Assembly: GCA_035582835.1 (NCBI GenBank)
Contig: JAYKAV010003107.1
Span: forward strand, 397,223-461,222
DNA: 64,000 nucleotides
Direction: 5' to 3'
From: Phoebastria nigripes
Taxonomy: Eukaryota > Chordata > Aves > Procellariiformes > Diomedeidae
The notes under the pieces were generated by a model. It was not told the DNA's origin and did no database searches. It was given only the letters and a program-made list of their open reading frames with translations. This document shows, one piece after another, positions 52,768 to 63,963 of the stretch (positions within the stretch are counted from its first letter, which is position 1; each line of letters opens with the position of its first letter). The position numbers and the translations under genes were made by a program.

Positions 52768-55056
52768 CTGTAGAGGGATAAAATAGAAAATAGAGAAAAT
52801 GGCAGTTCTAAGGAGACTATTGCCCCTATTCTTCACTTTTAATGGCTGCAGTAAATCAGACTCAACCATTAGCATAAATACAATTTATTAGAGTTGTAAC
52901 TTTTCAGCATTGATTTAATATGACTGCACATCTTGAGCTATTCAGTTTAAGCTATATTTCAAAACCATCAAAACTCCATCTACATAACATTCCTTCTTGT
53001 CTTGTTGAGATTTTCCAAAAACATTTAATGTATCAAACATATTTAAGCATCACTCACAAAGACTGCAGGTGGATTGTATGTAGCTAAGAAGTTCAGGCAT
53101 TATAATCATACAACTAAATGAAGCAAGACAGTATTGCAGCAGAGAAGGGTTTGATATTTATCTGTTGGATACCTAAGCCACAGAATGCCACAAGTATGAA
53201 ACATTTCTAAAAATGTGCGTTCTCATTTACAAAAGTACTTCAAAAAATTTAAGCTCTTCCATTTATTTTTGTATTTTCACAATGCCATACAACTGCCTCA
53301 GGGCAAAGCAGAGATTTGTAAGGCCTTTTTGCAAAATCCTTTGCTTCTGATCATTCCATATTATAAAAAAAAAAAAAAAAAAAAAAAGGAAAATGAAGAT
53401 GTTTAAAAGAACTGGAAAGCCAAGCTCATATATGCATACAGTTGCTAATAAAAAAAAAAAAAAAATCATTCCATTTCCCATAACCTTTAACTATTTATTA
53501 GATATTACTCTACCAAGTAAAGGTCTNGACAGTAACAACTTCATCACAGATGACTGCACAAGGGATGCAGAGGAAAGGCCCAAGGAACACTATGGCAGAA
53601 TGATGGATGATGAGTTTGCTGTAAATGCACGTGGACTCCCTAGCCCTGCTGATGATCATTCACTTTTCTCACCATCAAATAACCTATTTTTTGTAATTTT
53701 ATTGTTTAGCTTCACTAAATATGAATGCAGCCTTGTTTTTTATAAGAAGGATACCAGAATGCAAGGTATAAAAATACCTGGAAGTTGTGATTCTTGTGTA
53801 AAGAAAGAATGTGATACTCTAGGAAAGCTTCAGTTACTACAGTAATGTATTGATTTTATTAGTTCTGAAGTGTATCACAGGGCAAGGTAAGGTACTGTAT
53901 AGCAGATGGTCTTCTCATAAGGGACATAACAAAAGCAACTCAAAAATAATTAAATAGCGCAATTATTCTCCAGCCCCGGGGAACATGTAGCTGCTCAATG
54001 CTGTGGTCAGCTTGCAAACATAAATTTACGGTAAACCTTACAGTCATCAGACAGTTTATATGAAAACATGCATGTATTTTCTCTCTTCTGGGTGGTACAC
54101 AAAATAATGACAGTAAGTTGTAGAAGAATGCATTTGCAAGTCCAATATTTACGCATGTATCACATCATTTTTTAAGATTATACATTGAATATCTTGCATC
54201 AAAAGAATTCTCTGCATTGATGGAATGCAATTAGGCTTCAATTTACAGAAGAGGGAAAGTTGGTTAAATAAAACATGCAGAACTGTAAATCTTCAAAAAG
54301 TTGCTGACTCAATAAAATTTGTAAAAACACTGAACAGAAAAGGAAAGGTCCTTTAAATTTTCAATAATATATAAGAAAAAATTGATCTTTAAAGCTCAGC
54401 AGGTATTATGTTCCTACTTTGAAACCCTCTCCACAAGCCACACGCTGCTTTTCTGTTAAATATTACCACATTTTCACACACAATCTATGGGCTACTTGTT
54501 AAAAGAATCCTCATTCAGCAGCACTGAGCCGCATACCCATATGCAGGTAATGTAAAGAAAAACTTTCACAAGACCCTCTTCTCCCTAACAACTACATGGC
54601 CTCCTATCTTCCACATCTTGTGCCTGCTATCCCAGTATCTCTCCTTTCTCTACACTTGATTTTATATCACTAAGTTATACCTAGGAAAATACAGATTTAC
54701 TTACTGCAGCAGGCTCAGGTAGTGTGAGTTTAGATGTGCATGTATGAACATATCTAGATGCATGGCTGTTCTTAGTCAATGCAGTTCAATCCTTTCACAT
54801 TCTTTGCTCTCACACAATTACATTATCTAATATATATTTGGAAAAGACTTTCAATTATGTGTGGAAAATACTTGCCTGAACACTTTATAGCTGAAGACAG
54901 TAATTTGGTACCTATTCAAAGCATTAAGCAGTTTTGCTCCTTCAGAAACACTATGCAACTTACACTACTCAAAATTGTTGTGGTGGGATTTTTTCCAACT
55001 TGACATTAGATAGCTAATGAAAAATGGGAATAAGTAGGCCTTAAAATTATATTTAC
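52768..55056 (-). other. USH2A: USH2A intron 29
   Basis: The intron contains A tracts at 53365-53387 and 53450-53465 and a 150-codon + strand ORF (53393-53845) with no recognised similarity, discussed as a finding. The rest is AT-rich unique sequence. Confidence 0.85.
53365..53387 (+). repeat. A tract of 23 bases
   Basis: A homopolymer A run. A second A tract of 16 follows at 53450-53465. No retroposed element was recognised next to either. Confidence 0.8.
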
Positions 55057-55137
55057 CTGATTCTCTTGTACGAACACGGGTCCATATGCTAGATACTGAT
55101 CCTCCTTCATTTGAGGCAACGACCCTATAAAGGTATT
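55057..55137 (-). CDS. USH2A: USH2A exon 29 (FN3 domain, second half)
   Basis: This is a small exon of 81 bases, the human length. It encodes EYLYRVVASNEGGSVSSIWT and a short basic stretch ending RES. It supplies the tyrosine-corner and F-G part of the FN3 domain begun in exon 28: PFTEYLYRV.A.NEGGS is the usual FN3 pattern of a Y-x-Y/F strand followed by a glycine-rich loop. The acceptor TTTGAAG follows a long C/T tract, and the donor is CAG/GTAAAT. Both ends are phase 1, so skipping the exon would keep the frame. Only 130 bases separate it from exon 28. Unlike the later FN3 domains it lacks the cysteine pair in the F-G loop. Confidence 0.95.
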
Positions 55138-55267
55138 CTTCAAAGAACATAAAGAAGGATAGAGGAGAGAAAAAAAAAAAAAAACACACACCACACTGAA
55201 CAGGGTAATACATTAATACAGAATGAAATAAAAATGACGTATTTCGTTTAAGGAACCAATGTGTTAC
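55138..55267 (-). other. USH2A: USH2A intron 28 (130 bases)
   Basis: A very short intron between exons 28 and 29, with donor GTAACA and acceptor TTTGAAG behind a long T- and C-rich tract (T run near 55170-55185 on the minus strand). It is close to the practical minimum length for vertebrate introns. Confidence 0.95.
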
Positions 55268-55471
55268 CTGTAAATGGTTGTAGACCACTCTCATAAACAC
55301 TCTGCTCTTTTCCTCGGTACACTAGGATGGAGTCATTTCCCCTGCAGTTAACAGCACTGTCAGTTGATAGGCATCCGTCCAGATTGACTCTGACAGCACT
55401 GCTGGACACAGATGCCAAGTTAACGACAGCACCTCGTGTAAATTTAACATCCTTCATGCAACCACCGAAAC
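55268..55471 (-). CDS. USH2A: USH2A exon 28 (end of second laminin G domain, start of FN3)
   Basis: The exon encodes GFGGCMKDVKFTRG, then NLDGCLSTDSAVNCRGND, then VYRGKEQSVYESGLQPFT. FGGCMKDV and the following cysteines are the C-terminal disulfide region of a laminin G domain. The last third, ending GLQPFT, is the beginning of the conserved core of the next FN3 domain, so the exon bridges two domain types. The acceptor is TTTGCTAG and the donor CAG/GTAACA. Its 204 bases equal the human length, with phase 1 at both ends. The peptide is almost identical to the human one as I recall it, with about one to three differences in 68 residues, which makes this the most conserved exon in the window. 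Confidence 0.97.
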
Positions 55472-56017
55472 CTAGCAAACAGTAAGGGATTAGTATCACA
55501 TAAAGAGCTGCAGTCATTAATTAAGAATCACTTTTGTTCCTTTCAATTCTATATTTTCAGCATTAAAGACTGTAATGTGAATATGTTAACTTCCAACATG
55601 ACATTCAGTCCCCCCTTTCAAGATACTAAGCTGGTAAAAATTCCTGGTATTCCAGTGTTGAGTTCCTGCCTTACTGAACTATACTTTCATTGTTATCAAT
55701 TCCATCGCACGAGGAAATTGCTTTCTGTTTTCTCTTCTGTCACTTCTCTCTTTAAAATTATTACCATAAAAGTGATTTTGAATTTGAAAATCAGCTTTCT
55801 GCTGCTTGCTAATATTTTGTTAATATACATGCTTCCTCAAATTGAGAATAATATCTAGATTAAAAATACAATTAACTTCAGGAGATCACAGAGGTATGTC
55901 AGTTTATCCTAATGGGGATATAACTGGTGTGCTGTTTACAAACATACTCCAGAAACATAACCCCAAACTGTTCATTTATGAGAAAAAAATTAAGTAACCT
56001 CTTTTTATATTTATTTC

Positions 56018-56055
56018 TATATATACATATATATATTTCTGTGTGTGTGTGTGTA
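56018..56055. repeat. TA and TG dinucleotide microsatellite
   Basis: A run of TA units followed by TG units, a compound simple repeat in intron 27. Confidence 0.85.
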
Positions 56056-57283
56056 ACATTCCTATCAACGTTACAAATATGTTAAATTAGTTACTTGCGG
56101 TAAAAACACCACTACAAAATTTCAGGATGCAGTTAAAATTTCTATATACTTCTATGACTTAATTCGCAAGGAAATTAATAAATTAATACAAAACAGTTCT
56201 CAGTGATTGGTGTTTAACGTAAAACCAAAAAGTAAACAGTAACCAAACGGAAGACTTCAATTCATTGAAGAATTAACTTTTTAAATTAAAAATCAGCCTC
56301 TCACAGATCAGTGCTCTTTTTTAGCCATGTGAAAGCACCGTATTTATATCTTATGTACTTTTATTGCCTTTATTACTGCAAGATGGCAGATCATAGTAGT
56401 ATTTGTACTTAGCCACCCGATCTGAGAATCTGATATCCATACATAGTTCATGCAAAAAGAAAGGGGCACTGAAGGTGGACACCCGTTTTGAATCATCCTC
56501 TAAAACACCTTCTTTCAGAACAACGCTAGGAATTTAGACAAACTGCTCCTTAAAATGAATACATCCTAATTTAAGCTCAACTCCTACTCCACAGCGATCT
56601 GCTCAGTTTCTTAGGCAGTCTGTAGCAGAGGAAAGAATTAGTCCCAGTCTGCACGGGCATCTTAATCATTAGACAAAATGAACAGTTGTTTAATTTGCGA
56701 CAAGATACATACTGTATAACCTATTTTAATACATAGTTTAAATGTATTTATATACATATAAAATATGTATACATATTTTAGTTTCTTTTTAGATGCATTT
56801 ATCACTATTTGAAGATTTCTGACTGACGTCAGCCAAGCAATCTTGTTTACTCTCAGGTAGCTGCAGAATAAGTAATGACAGTACAAATTCTCACAAACAT
56901 TTCTGCCAGCTCCCCTCCATCTTGATCTCTCAGGAGGGCATGCGATGGGTCATGCGAAGGCCAACAGAGTCTAGCTGAAATTTCTTAAAATAAAGTTGTA
57001 ACTGACATGGAGGTGGGGTGGGAGGAGAAGGATATTTATCCCTTATTTGCTGTGAGCAAAACAATATTCCTCTATCCAAAATTAACTACCAAGCAGCCAT
57101 TCATTNAGAAAACCATTTGTAAATATTTATTAAACTGGGAATGTCTCCATATTCTATTATCATACCATTACATCATTATAGTCCTAAATAAAAGCTGTAA
57201 GGCCTAATCTTGCTCATCTAAATCTACACTTAGGAACACACAAGAATGTTTTTATCTTCAGGTGCTCTGAATATAAATTCACA

Positions 57284-57294
57284 GCCGCCATCTT
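57284..57294. promoter_or_regulatory. Candidate YY1 binding motif
   Basis: GCCGCCATCTT is a full match to the YY1 consensus (AAGATGGCGGC on the other strand). It includes two CpG-context bases in an AT-rich surrounding and is followed by another CG-containing GCGGCG at 57301. Motif match only; binding is not shown. Confidence 0.4.
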
Positions 57295-57687
57295 ATTTTG
57301 CGGCGTGCTGAGGAGGTTCAGTGAAAAAAGTAATGTTTATTGATGTGCCTCAATATGCACTTCAGACATTCACTTTAGACATTATTTTGCCCTAGATTCT
57401 TTGTTCACAGATCTTTTTGCTGCAGGAGTTGCGAATGCATCCACTCACGAGGCTAATACCATCTGCTACGAGGCAACACTGACAGGGTACGACTGGCTAG
57501 CTCTTTTGGGCCATAAATATTATGCACACAGAACCTGGAGGAAGATTATAATATATGTGATACCAGCTGGAAGAATGCTTAAAACAGGTATCTTTCAGCT
57601 ATCTGTGAATGCCAGTGTATGGCTTTGATTGAAACTATTCTATAGCTGTGAAATCACAAGGCTTCAATGGAGCTCTGCAGAACTTGC

Positions 57688-57705
57688 TTGAATGCACGCA
57701 TTCAA
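57688..57705. repeat. Short perfect inverted repeat
   Basis: TTGAATGC, a two-base spacer, then GCATTCAA. The related half GCATTCAA occurs again shortly after as ATGCATTCAAAGC. Function unknown; may be chance. Confidence 0.6.
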
Positions 57706-58583
57706 TGTGAGCTCATGCATTCAAAGCAACTTACTAGATTCCCCACTAATCACTTACTGACTGNTACTCATTTGCCCACAGTATCTGAAAAAGTCACCAT
57801 GACTGATGAATAGGTTCATAAGTAATGAAAAAACACACCCAAACTGTAAACAGAGCTAGTTTAAGAGACACTTTTTGACTACATTTCATACAGTAGATCC
57901 TTTCATGGAGGCCATTAGTATCTGGCTGCAATTAATGCTTCTCTTTTTTCCCCCAGAAATTTGACCTGTTCCAGAACAGAAGGGTCACAGTGATGGCTAA
58001 AAACATGACCATCTCCCCTCCTCCTGGTAACATGGAACATATCGTGGTAATGTAGCCAAAATCCAAATTCAGGGTTTTATACTCAATTAATTTTTTAGAC
58101 CAGAATCAGTATCGCCTAAAAAAGGACTAATAAACTCTCAACAATTCTTCCATGTGGCAGCATCCAGCCTCATTACAGTGATTTAAGCTATGTTTACTGT
58201 CTTCCACTGGTTTTGTATTCCAGATCTGCGAGTGACACAAGTTGATCAAGTGAAACAAGTTTTCTGAACTGGCTTTCTCTGATGAAGATTTGAGATTCTT
58301 CTGGCTGGGCATCTCAGATTACCATTTGCTACTCTCCAGTTTCTCTCCTATGAGTTAGATTGTTTCAGATATCACTGGGTTGGAAGAATTTTTATAGCAT
58401 TACAGAAGGATCAGGACTAAGTAAAGCTAGATGGGTAAGGATAACTGGTAGTTAAAGCAACAATGGCTGGGAGGAAAAATTCATGTTACATATTCATGAA
58501 TTTACACTACCAGCAGCGGAATGTCCACCTTGTGCATGACACTAGTTTTTGAAAAACATATGTTCTTCTTGGTGTCATCTTAC

Positions 58584-58857
58584 CTTGTTCTAACCCCAGT
58601 TCTTTATAAAAATTCTGAATCTCAGGTGGGATTCCTCCTATGTAGACAGGTGAGTTTACTTTCAGCTGCTGAACACGGGGTTCGAGCATCTGCTCTCTCA
58701 GTTCATTCATACTTGCTGAAACCATGGAGCCCTCCTTGTTCACTGTGACTTTGTTCCACTTTCCATCACAATAAGACAGTCCTAACCAGAGATCCACTTG
58801 TGTAAAGACAATGCCAGTTTTTAAAAAAATGTTTAATATTCCACTTTTCAGTTCAAT
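58584..58857 (-). CDS. USH2A: USH2A exon 27 (second laminin G domain, middle part)
   Basis: The exon encodes 91 codons plus one base, beginning IELKSGIL and passing through VDLWLGLSYCDGKWNK, NSPVYIGGIPPEI and ending LEQ plus the first base of a glycine codon. The LGLSYCDGKWN and PVYIGGIP segments are typical laminin G strands, so this is the middle of the second laminin G domain of usherin. The acceptor is a weak TATATAG after a T-rich stretch, and the donor is AAG/GTAAGA. A closer AG just before VDLW was considered, but the upstream frame stays open and similar to usherin, and the longer exon gives 274 bases, the human length. It starts in phase 0 and ends in phase 1. The exon before it, encoding the start of this domain, is not in the window. 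Confidence 0.95.
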
Positions 58858-58957
58858 CTATATATTTTAAAACAGAAAAAAGATTTTGGAAGAGACATCA
58901 CATACACAGCAACAACAGACACGGTTATTTTAAAAATCTTTATATAATCAAGGGAGT

Positions 58958-58983
58958 CAATGAACAAGATCAATGAACAAGAT
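58958..58983 (+). repeat. Tandem duplication of a 13-base unit
   Basis: CAATGAACAAGAT occurs twice in perfect tandem, a small local duplication in intron 26. Confidence 0.85.
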
Positions 58984-60699
58984 ATTTTTATCTTCAGGAT
59001 AGCAGAAATTACAATAAAATTGTTTACACAAAACATGCTAAATACAGTGTATCAGTTAATTCAGAATGTAGGAAAATATATTCTGACTTTTTGACAACTG
59101 ACTTTAGCACTAATGTAACTAAGTAAAAAGAAAAGACAATGAACCAAATGACTGTTTTGCTTTTTTTGAGAATGAGAAAACAGTATTTTATCTATCAACC
59201 CATTTTTTAGAAGAATGTAACAAGATAATAAGGAAATGAAATGTCAGACCTGATTAAGGTCTTTTTAATTGGCTGGTGAACTCAATTTCAAATTTTTCCA
59301 GTATACATTGATTCTGTATTTCATCCTTATTCTTCTAAATCTTGTAAGAAAATAATTGTTTTTGTATGTGCTTTTTGCGATTAATGTGCCAATTCTCTAA
59401 TAGAAATACATTTTACTTAAATTTTCACTGCAGAAGTTTCCAGATGCTTTACCACAAGACTCTTTATCCTAACTGAATGGAACACAAGTGGGCTGAGACT
59501 GTAAATTGGGAGGTATAGAGCACTAAATACTTAGGTGATGAACTGGTGGTTGAAAAATATGGATACGTTCACAAAAAGGCATTACTGTTCCATGCCAAAA
59601 CCTTATTAAGTGAAATAAAAACTACAGATTTAATATAAATGCTTATTCACCTTATTGACAAACTGACATATTTAAGTTACTGACAATATTAATATTGCAG
59701 TATTTGTAATTGGATTGTATTTCCTTAACAGAGACCCCAACTGAAGAAAGAACTCAGTACTTGAGATATCATGGGCAATACAGGTCCTGTCCCAGAGTGC
59801 ACACTGACTGCTTGCTCATGAGACAGAGGGATTTTGTTTATTTGTTTCTTTGGGGCCACAACTTTTCCTGTTTCCATGAGTTCATAGCCCTTCGTAGCTA
59901 AGGACTCTACAAGTGAAGGACAGATCATGGCATCAATGCTGATGAGTATAGCTTGAAAAAGAAGTCCATGGAACAAGTCACCATTTTTCTTCACTGATGA
60001 GAATTAATATGGAACACACTGTGCTGGTGTGAAGAAAGCATTTCAGCTGCATGTCTACAGTAGTATGCCAGCAAGTCTGCCAGACCTGGAAGCTGGAGAG
60101 AGGACATAGTGTTTGACATAGGGTCACTACTCAGCACATCTCTCTTCCAATTTACTCATCTTGGCATAGACTTAAAGCAGGCAGAGAACTATGCTTGTGC
60201 TTTTTGTGATGACCTGGACTGACATTTAGAATGCCCAAGTGCAGCTAAAGACAGAGGACCACTGTTCACTTTGAACTGTTCTGCATGGTGAAGATAAAAA
60301 AAAACCAAAGTCCTGCATACATCTAGCATTCTCTCTGGTACTGAGCATAGGTTCAGAAAAACAACAGCTAAACTGTTTGCTTTAGATAAAATTCTGGGAC
60401 CAATTTAAAAAATGCTTGATTATTAATCTGTCCTTGGAAAATATATTATAACTTTAAACCAAAAATGCATGAAGATGATCTTATTCTTCTGCCAGACATC
60501 TTAGTTGCCATCTCTCAACAAAACAAGAACATTGTATCACAGCTCTAAACCTGAGCAGGTTCTCAGTTTAATGCTTAAATGCATACTTGCTTTTCAGAAT
60601 TTGGGGTACAAATATTAAGCACCACTGCAATATTTTAATAATACTGTTCTCTATGCACACAACTCTTATTTTGATCTATCCGAGCATGCAAGGCTGGAA

Positions 60700-61606
60700 T
60701 TAGGAAAGCCAAAACTTAGCTTGAATCTGGAAGAGGACATGAGGGGCAAGAAGAGCTTCTACAGGCCCACTGGCAGGTTGTGGCATCTCTCTGAGATTGA
60801 TACAGGGACCGATTCTGATTAAAAATTTTATTAATGACNTGGGCAATAGGACAGGGTATACTCTCAGCAAGTTTGCAGTTGTTAGCAAAGGGGGCTGCCA
60901 CTGGTATTCTAGACATAGAAAGCAGCTTTGAAGAAAAGGACTGAGGGTCAAGATGGATTACAAATTGAACACTGGTCAGCAATGTACCCTTGAATGATGA
61001 AGGCTAACATGCACTGGGCTGTATTAGAAATAAGGTAGGCAGTGGGTCCAAGGATTCTTACCCTCTATTCATCACGTATAAGACTACACCTGGACTATTG
61101 TATCCAGTTGTGGACACTCCAGTATATGAAAGACATTGGCACACTGGAGTGAATCCAGTGGAGGGGCACCAAGTTGGTCAGGGGTTGGAGTACCAAATGT
61201 ATGAGTTGAAGCTGAGAGAACAGGGTTTCTTCAGTCTTAAGAGTAAGCAGGAAGAGAACTTAACTGTTCAACTACCTTATGGGAGGATATAAAGAAGACA
61301 GACCCAGACTCTTCTCAGAGGTGCACAATGAAATGATGAGAGGCAAAAGACAAATTGTAACAAGAAAAATCACAGTTAGATATCACGATTATTTTTTTTT
61401 CTATAATGAGGATGGTCAAAGATTGGAACAGGCTGTAGAATTTGAGAAGCTGTGGACTGTCCATCCATAGAGAGATGCACAATACTCAAACATAAAATGC
61501 CTGGAGCAACCTTATCTAACTAAATTGGCCCTGCTTTTAGTGGGGATTCAGAATAAATGACTTCAAAAGGTCCCTTCAACCTAAATTATTTTGTGCTTCT
61601 GTATTT
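60700..61606 (+). mobile_element. CR1 LINE fragment, old and degraded
   Basis: The + strand follows the CR1 ORF2 order. It begins with GAAAGCCAAAACTTAGCTTG and GAGCTTCTACAGG, continues with an RT-end segment (TTTATTAATGAC) and CTCAGCAAGTTTGCAG, and then TCCAGTGGAGGGGCACCAAG. It ends GGTCCCTTCAACCTAAATTA and TTTTGTGCTTCTGT, a degenerate CR1 3' terminus. Frames are broken repeatedly and there is an apparent internal deletion near 60790. It is more diverged than the copy at 9276-10187 and is inserted antisense to USH2A. Confidence 0.88.
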
Positions 61607-63945
61607 TTCTTCTCTGCAGGGACCAGTCCCTACCTCACTCAATCTGCTTATAAACATATGATTTTGAAGATGAAAGGAATATCCAGCCATAGCTCTGAGA
61701 AACAAAAGTCAAAGAGGTTAGGGGCTGCATTGGAGGCTGAATGACACTTTGTTAAACCTGCCATCCAAAATGGTCTCAACCAATGTTGAGCTACGAGACT
61801 GATTATGGCTTCATCTCCTTTGAAATGGGAAGTCATCCTGAGATTCAGGGGTATTGGCAGAGACAAGCAACAGACTTGAAAGATCTTGGCAATGACAGTC
61901 AGTTTGTGAGTCCTTTGAAAGAAAAAGTATGTGGTACTGATGTTGATGTTGAACCGGTCTTTCCAGTTCAAAATAAAAAAGGTTAAAGAGGTGTTCTGTA
62001 CTGGTACCAGCCCTGTTCAGACTGGCCAGCCAGAGGGCGGAGGCACAAACACAGACCCCTCAATAGCCTCCTCAGGATCAGTCATTCTTTAATGGAAAGG
62101 GAATAGGAATCTCTTCCTCACACCAGACACAGAAATCACTGGTGACCAATATGAATATCACCTTCACAAGTCCTACATGACTACCAGTCACTTCTTTGCT
62201 AATGAAAATATTTCTGTTTTGAGTCCTCAAAACTCTTATTTCACACCCTTCCTTAGCTCCATCACAGGTAACACTTTCATCTCGGACACNGGTTATTTTA
62301 CTTCATGCAGCTACTTAGGTGCAATTCTTTTGAAAAAGTTCTTGCAGGACTTCTTCCTTACTTTGTAGCTTTGCAGAGGCAAATCAGCTCTTGAATTCAA
62401 CATCATCTACAATGTCTTGGGAGCTGGTGCCACTGTCGCACATAGGATTGGCAGTGCTTAGGCTTTCGCTGCTGTTGAAGCAGTCAGCATCAAAATCAGT
62501 AATGCAAACTCTATCAGCAGTCACAGTACCTTCTTTCAATCACAAACCCTTGAGGAAACACCAGAAACACTAGCCAGAGTGAGAGCTAGTGATTCATATT
62601 AGTTTATCTGGTCACAGTTTGCTCATAATTGTTGTGCCTGGATCCAAAGAGAATCAGATTGACCTCTCTAGCTTGAGTTAATTTTCAGGGCATGGAAGTC
62701 ATGGAAGAAGTGACCTTTACACAGAGCACCTTTCTAGGACATAATTTTGTCTTGGGCAGAAGACAAGACAGAGTCTTTGGCTGTTTGGTAGCAGGCCAGC
62801 CATGTGTCTAGTTTAGTCATTCCAAAACTATAAAGCTAATAAGAGAGCTGTGACCTATGCAAAGGGAAGGGTCAGGGAATACCGTCTTACATTGGCACTC
62901 AGGATAAGTGGTATAGCTTCTAATCTGTTTTGCAGTCCAAGTGTCTCCTGACCAAAGCTCCTAACAAAGACATCGTAGCTCATGCGCAACATGCTACACA
63001 CCTCATTTTCACATTCTATTAACCTTTTTTTTGTGAGCTCAAATGTACGGAAAAACCTTCTGTCATCATTATGTATGCGTAGAACACAAAGCTGCAAGGG
63101 TTGGAAAAGCATGTGTATACTCATCCTCTCTAAAATTCCTCATCTTAAGGCTATGGAGATGTTGAGGTCAGGAGCGAAGTGAGATAAAAAAAATTTTACT
63201 TGACTTAGGACAAACGTTAAGAAAATTATCTAATCACAGTTTTCAGTGCTAAAAATAATATAAATATAAAACTGCCAAAAATCTGGAAGTATGAGTAGAG
63301 AAGGAAAGTGTTTTGTCTAACTACTTTGTGCTTTTGACTGCACTTTCAATTTATTAAGTCCCCTTTTTCCTTTACAGTCAGAAGCTATTTTCTCATATTT
63401 GTTAGTCTGTCACAGAGCAATAGAAAGGAAACAAGGATCACATACCACAAGAATCTCCAGAAGAATCCAAGCCCCANGTTTGTCCCTGTGAATACCGTTC
63501 ACGTAAATAGTGCCCCTGTACTGTGACTTACACACATACAAGTCTTTTTAGGGTGGGACAGTAGTGTATGTGTAGCGTCTTATGCTATTAGCTCATGATC
63601 TTGGTCATTATTTGAGGGCAAAATTAAAGTAATAACATGTAATTAGCAATACTTGTTATTGAGTATTTGAGTTATTGGAACTCATTATAATTTCTGAACT
63701 AAGGCTGCTTNAAAAAGAGGAAGCAATCAGGTCTAGCAGGATTCAAAATCCACGAAAAAATTATCTGCTGGAAAAGTCAGTAATATAAAAAGTAAATATA
63801 GAGTAAGTTATAGTTGACCTGAAAAGGAGAAAAATATATTTATACGTTTTAGGTCAGAAGTTTAAAAGAAAAGGCACATTAGATATAATGCCATGCAATA
63901 AAACAGGCTGTGACATGACAGCCATTAGCAAAACAGCTGCATTAT

Positions 63946-63963
63946 AATAAATAAATAAATAAA
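63946..63963 (+). repeat. ATAA tetranucleotide microsatellite
   Basis: About four tandem ATAA units in intron 26 near the window end. Confidence 0.8.

Larger units (their letters stand above)
55472..58583 (-). other. USH2A: USH2A intron 27
   Basis: AT-rich intron with a TA/TG microsatellite near 56018-56055, a perfect YY1-type motif at 57284-57294, and an 18-base inverted repeat at 57688-57705. No gene was recognised. Confidence 0.85.

Noticed and set aside
59950..59994. NGDLFHGLLFQ on the minus strand, considered as part of USH2A exon 26
   Set aside because: It is superficially like the N-G-L-L-L-F strand of laminin G, but the following residues diverge at once, no donor follows, and the phase does not fit exon 27.
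63446..63530. Exon-like block on the minus strand with donor TGTG/GTATGT and an open frame containing HYLRERYSQGQTWGLDSS, considered as USH2A exon 25 or 26
   Set aside because: The peptide does not resemble the laminin G sequence expected just before exon 27, and it contains an ambiguous base and no convincing acceptor.
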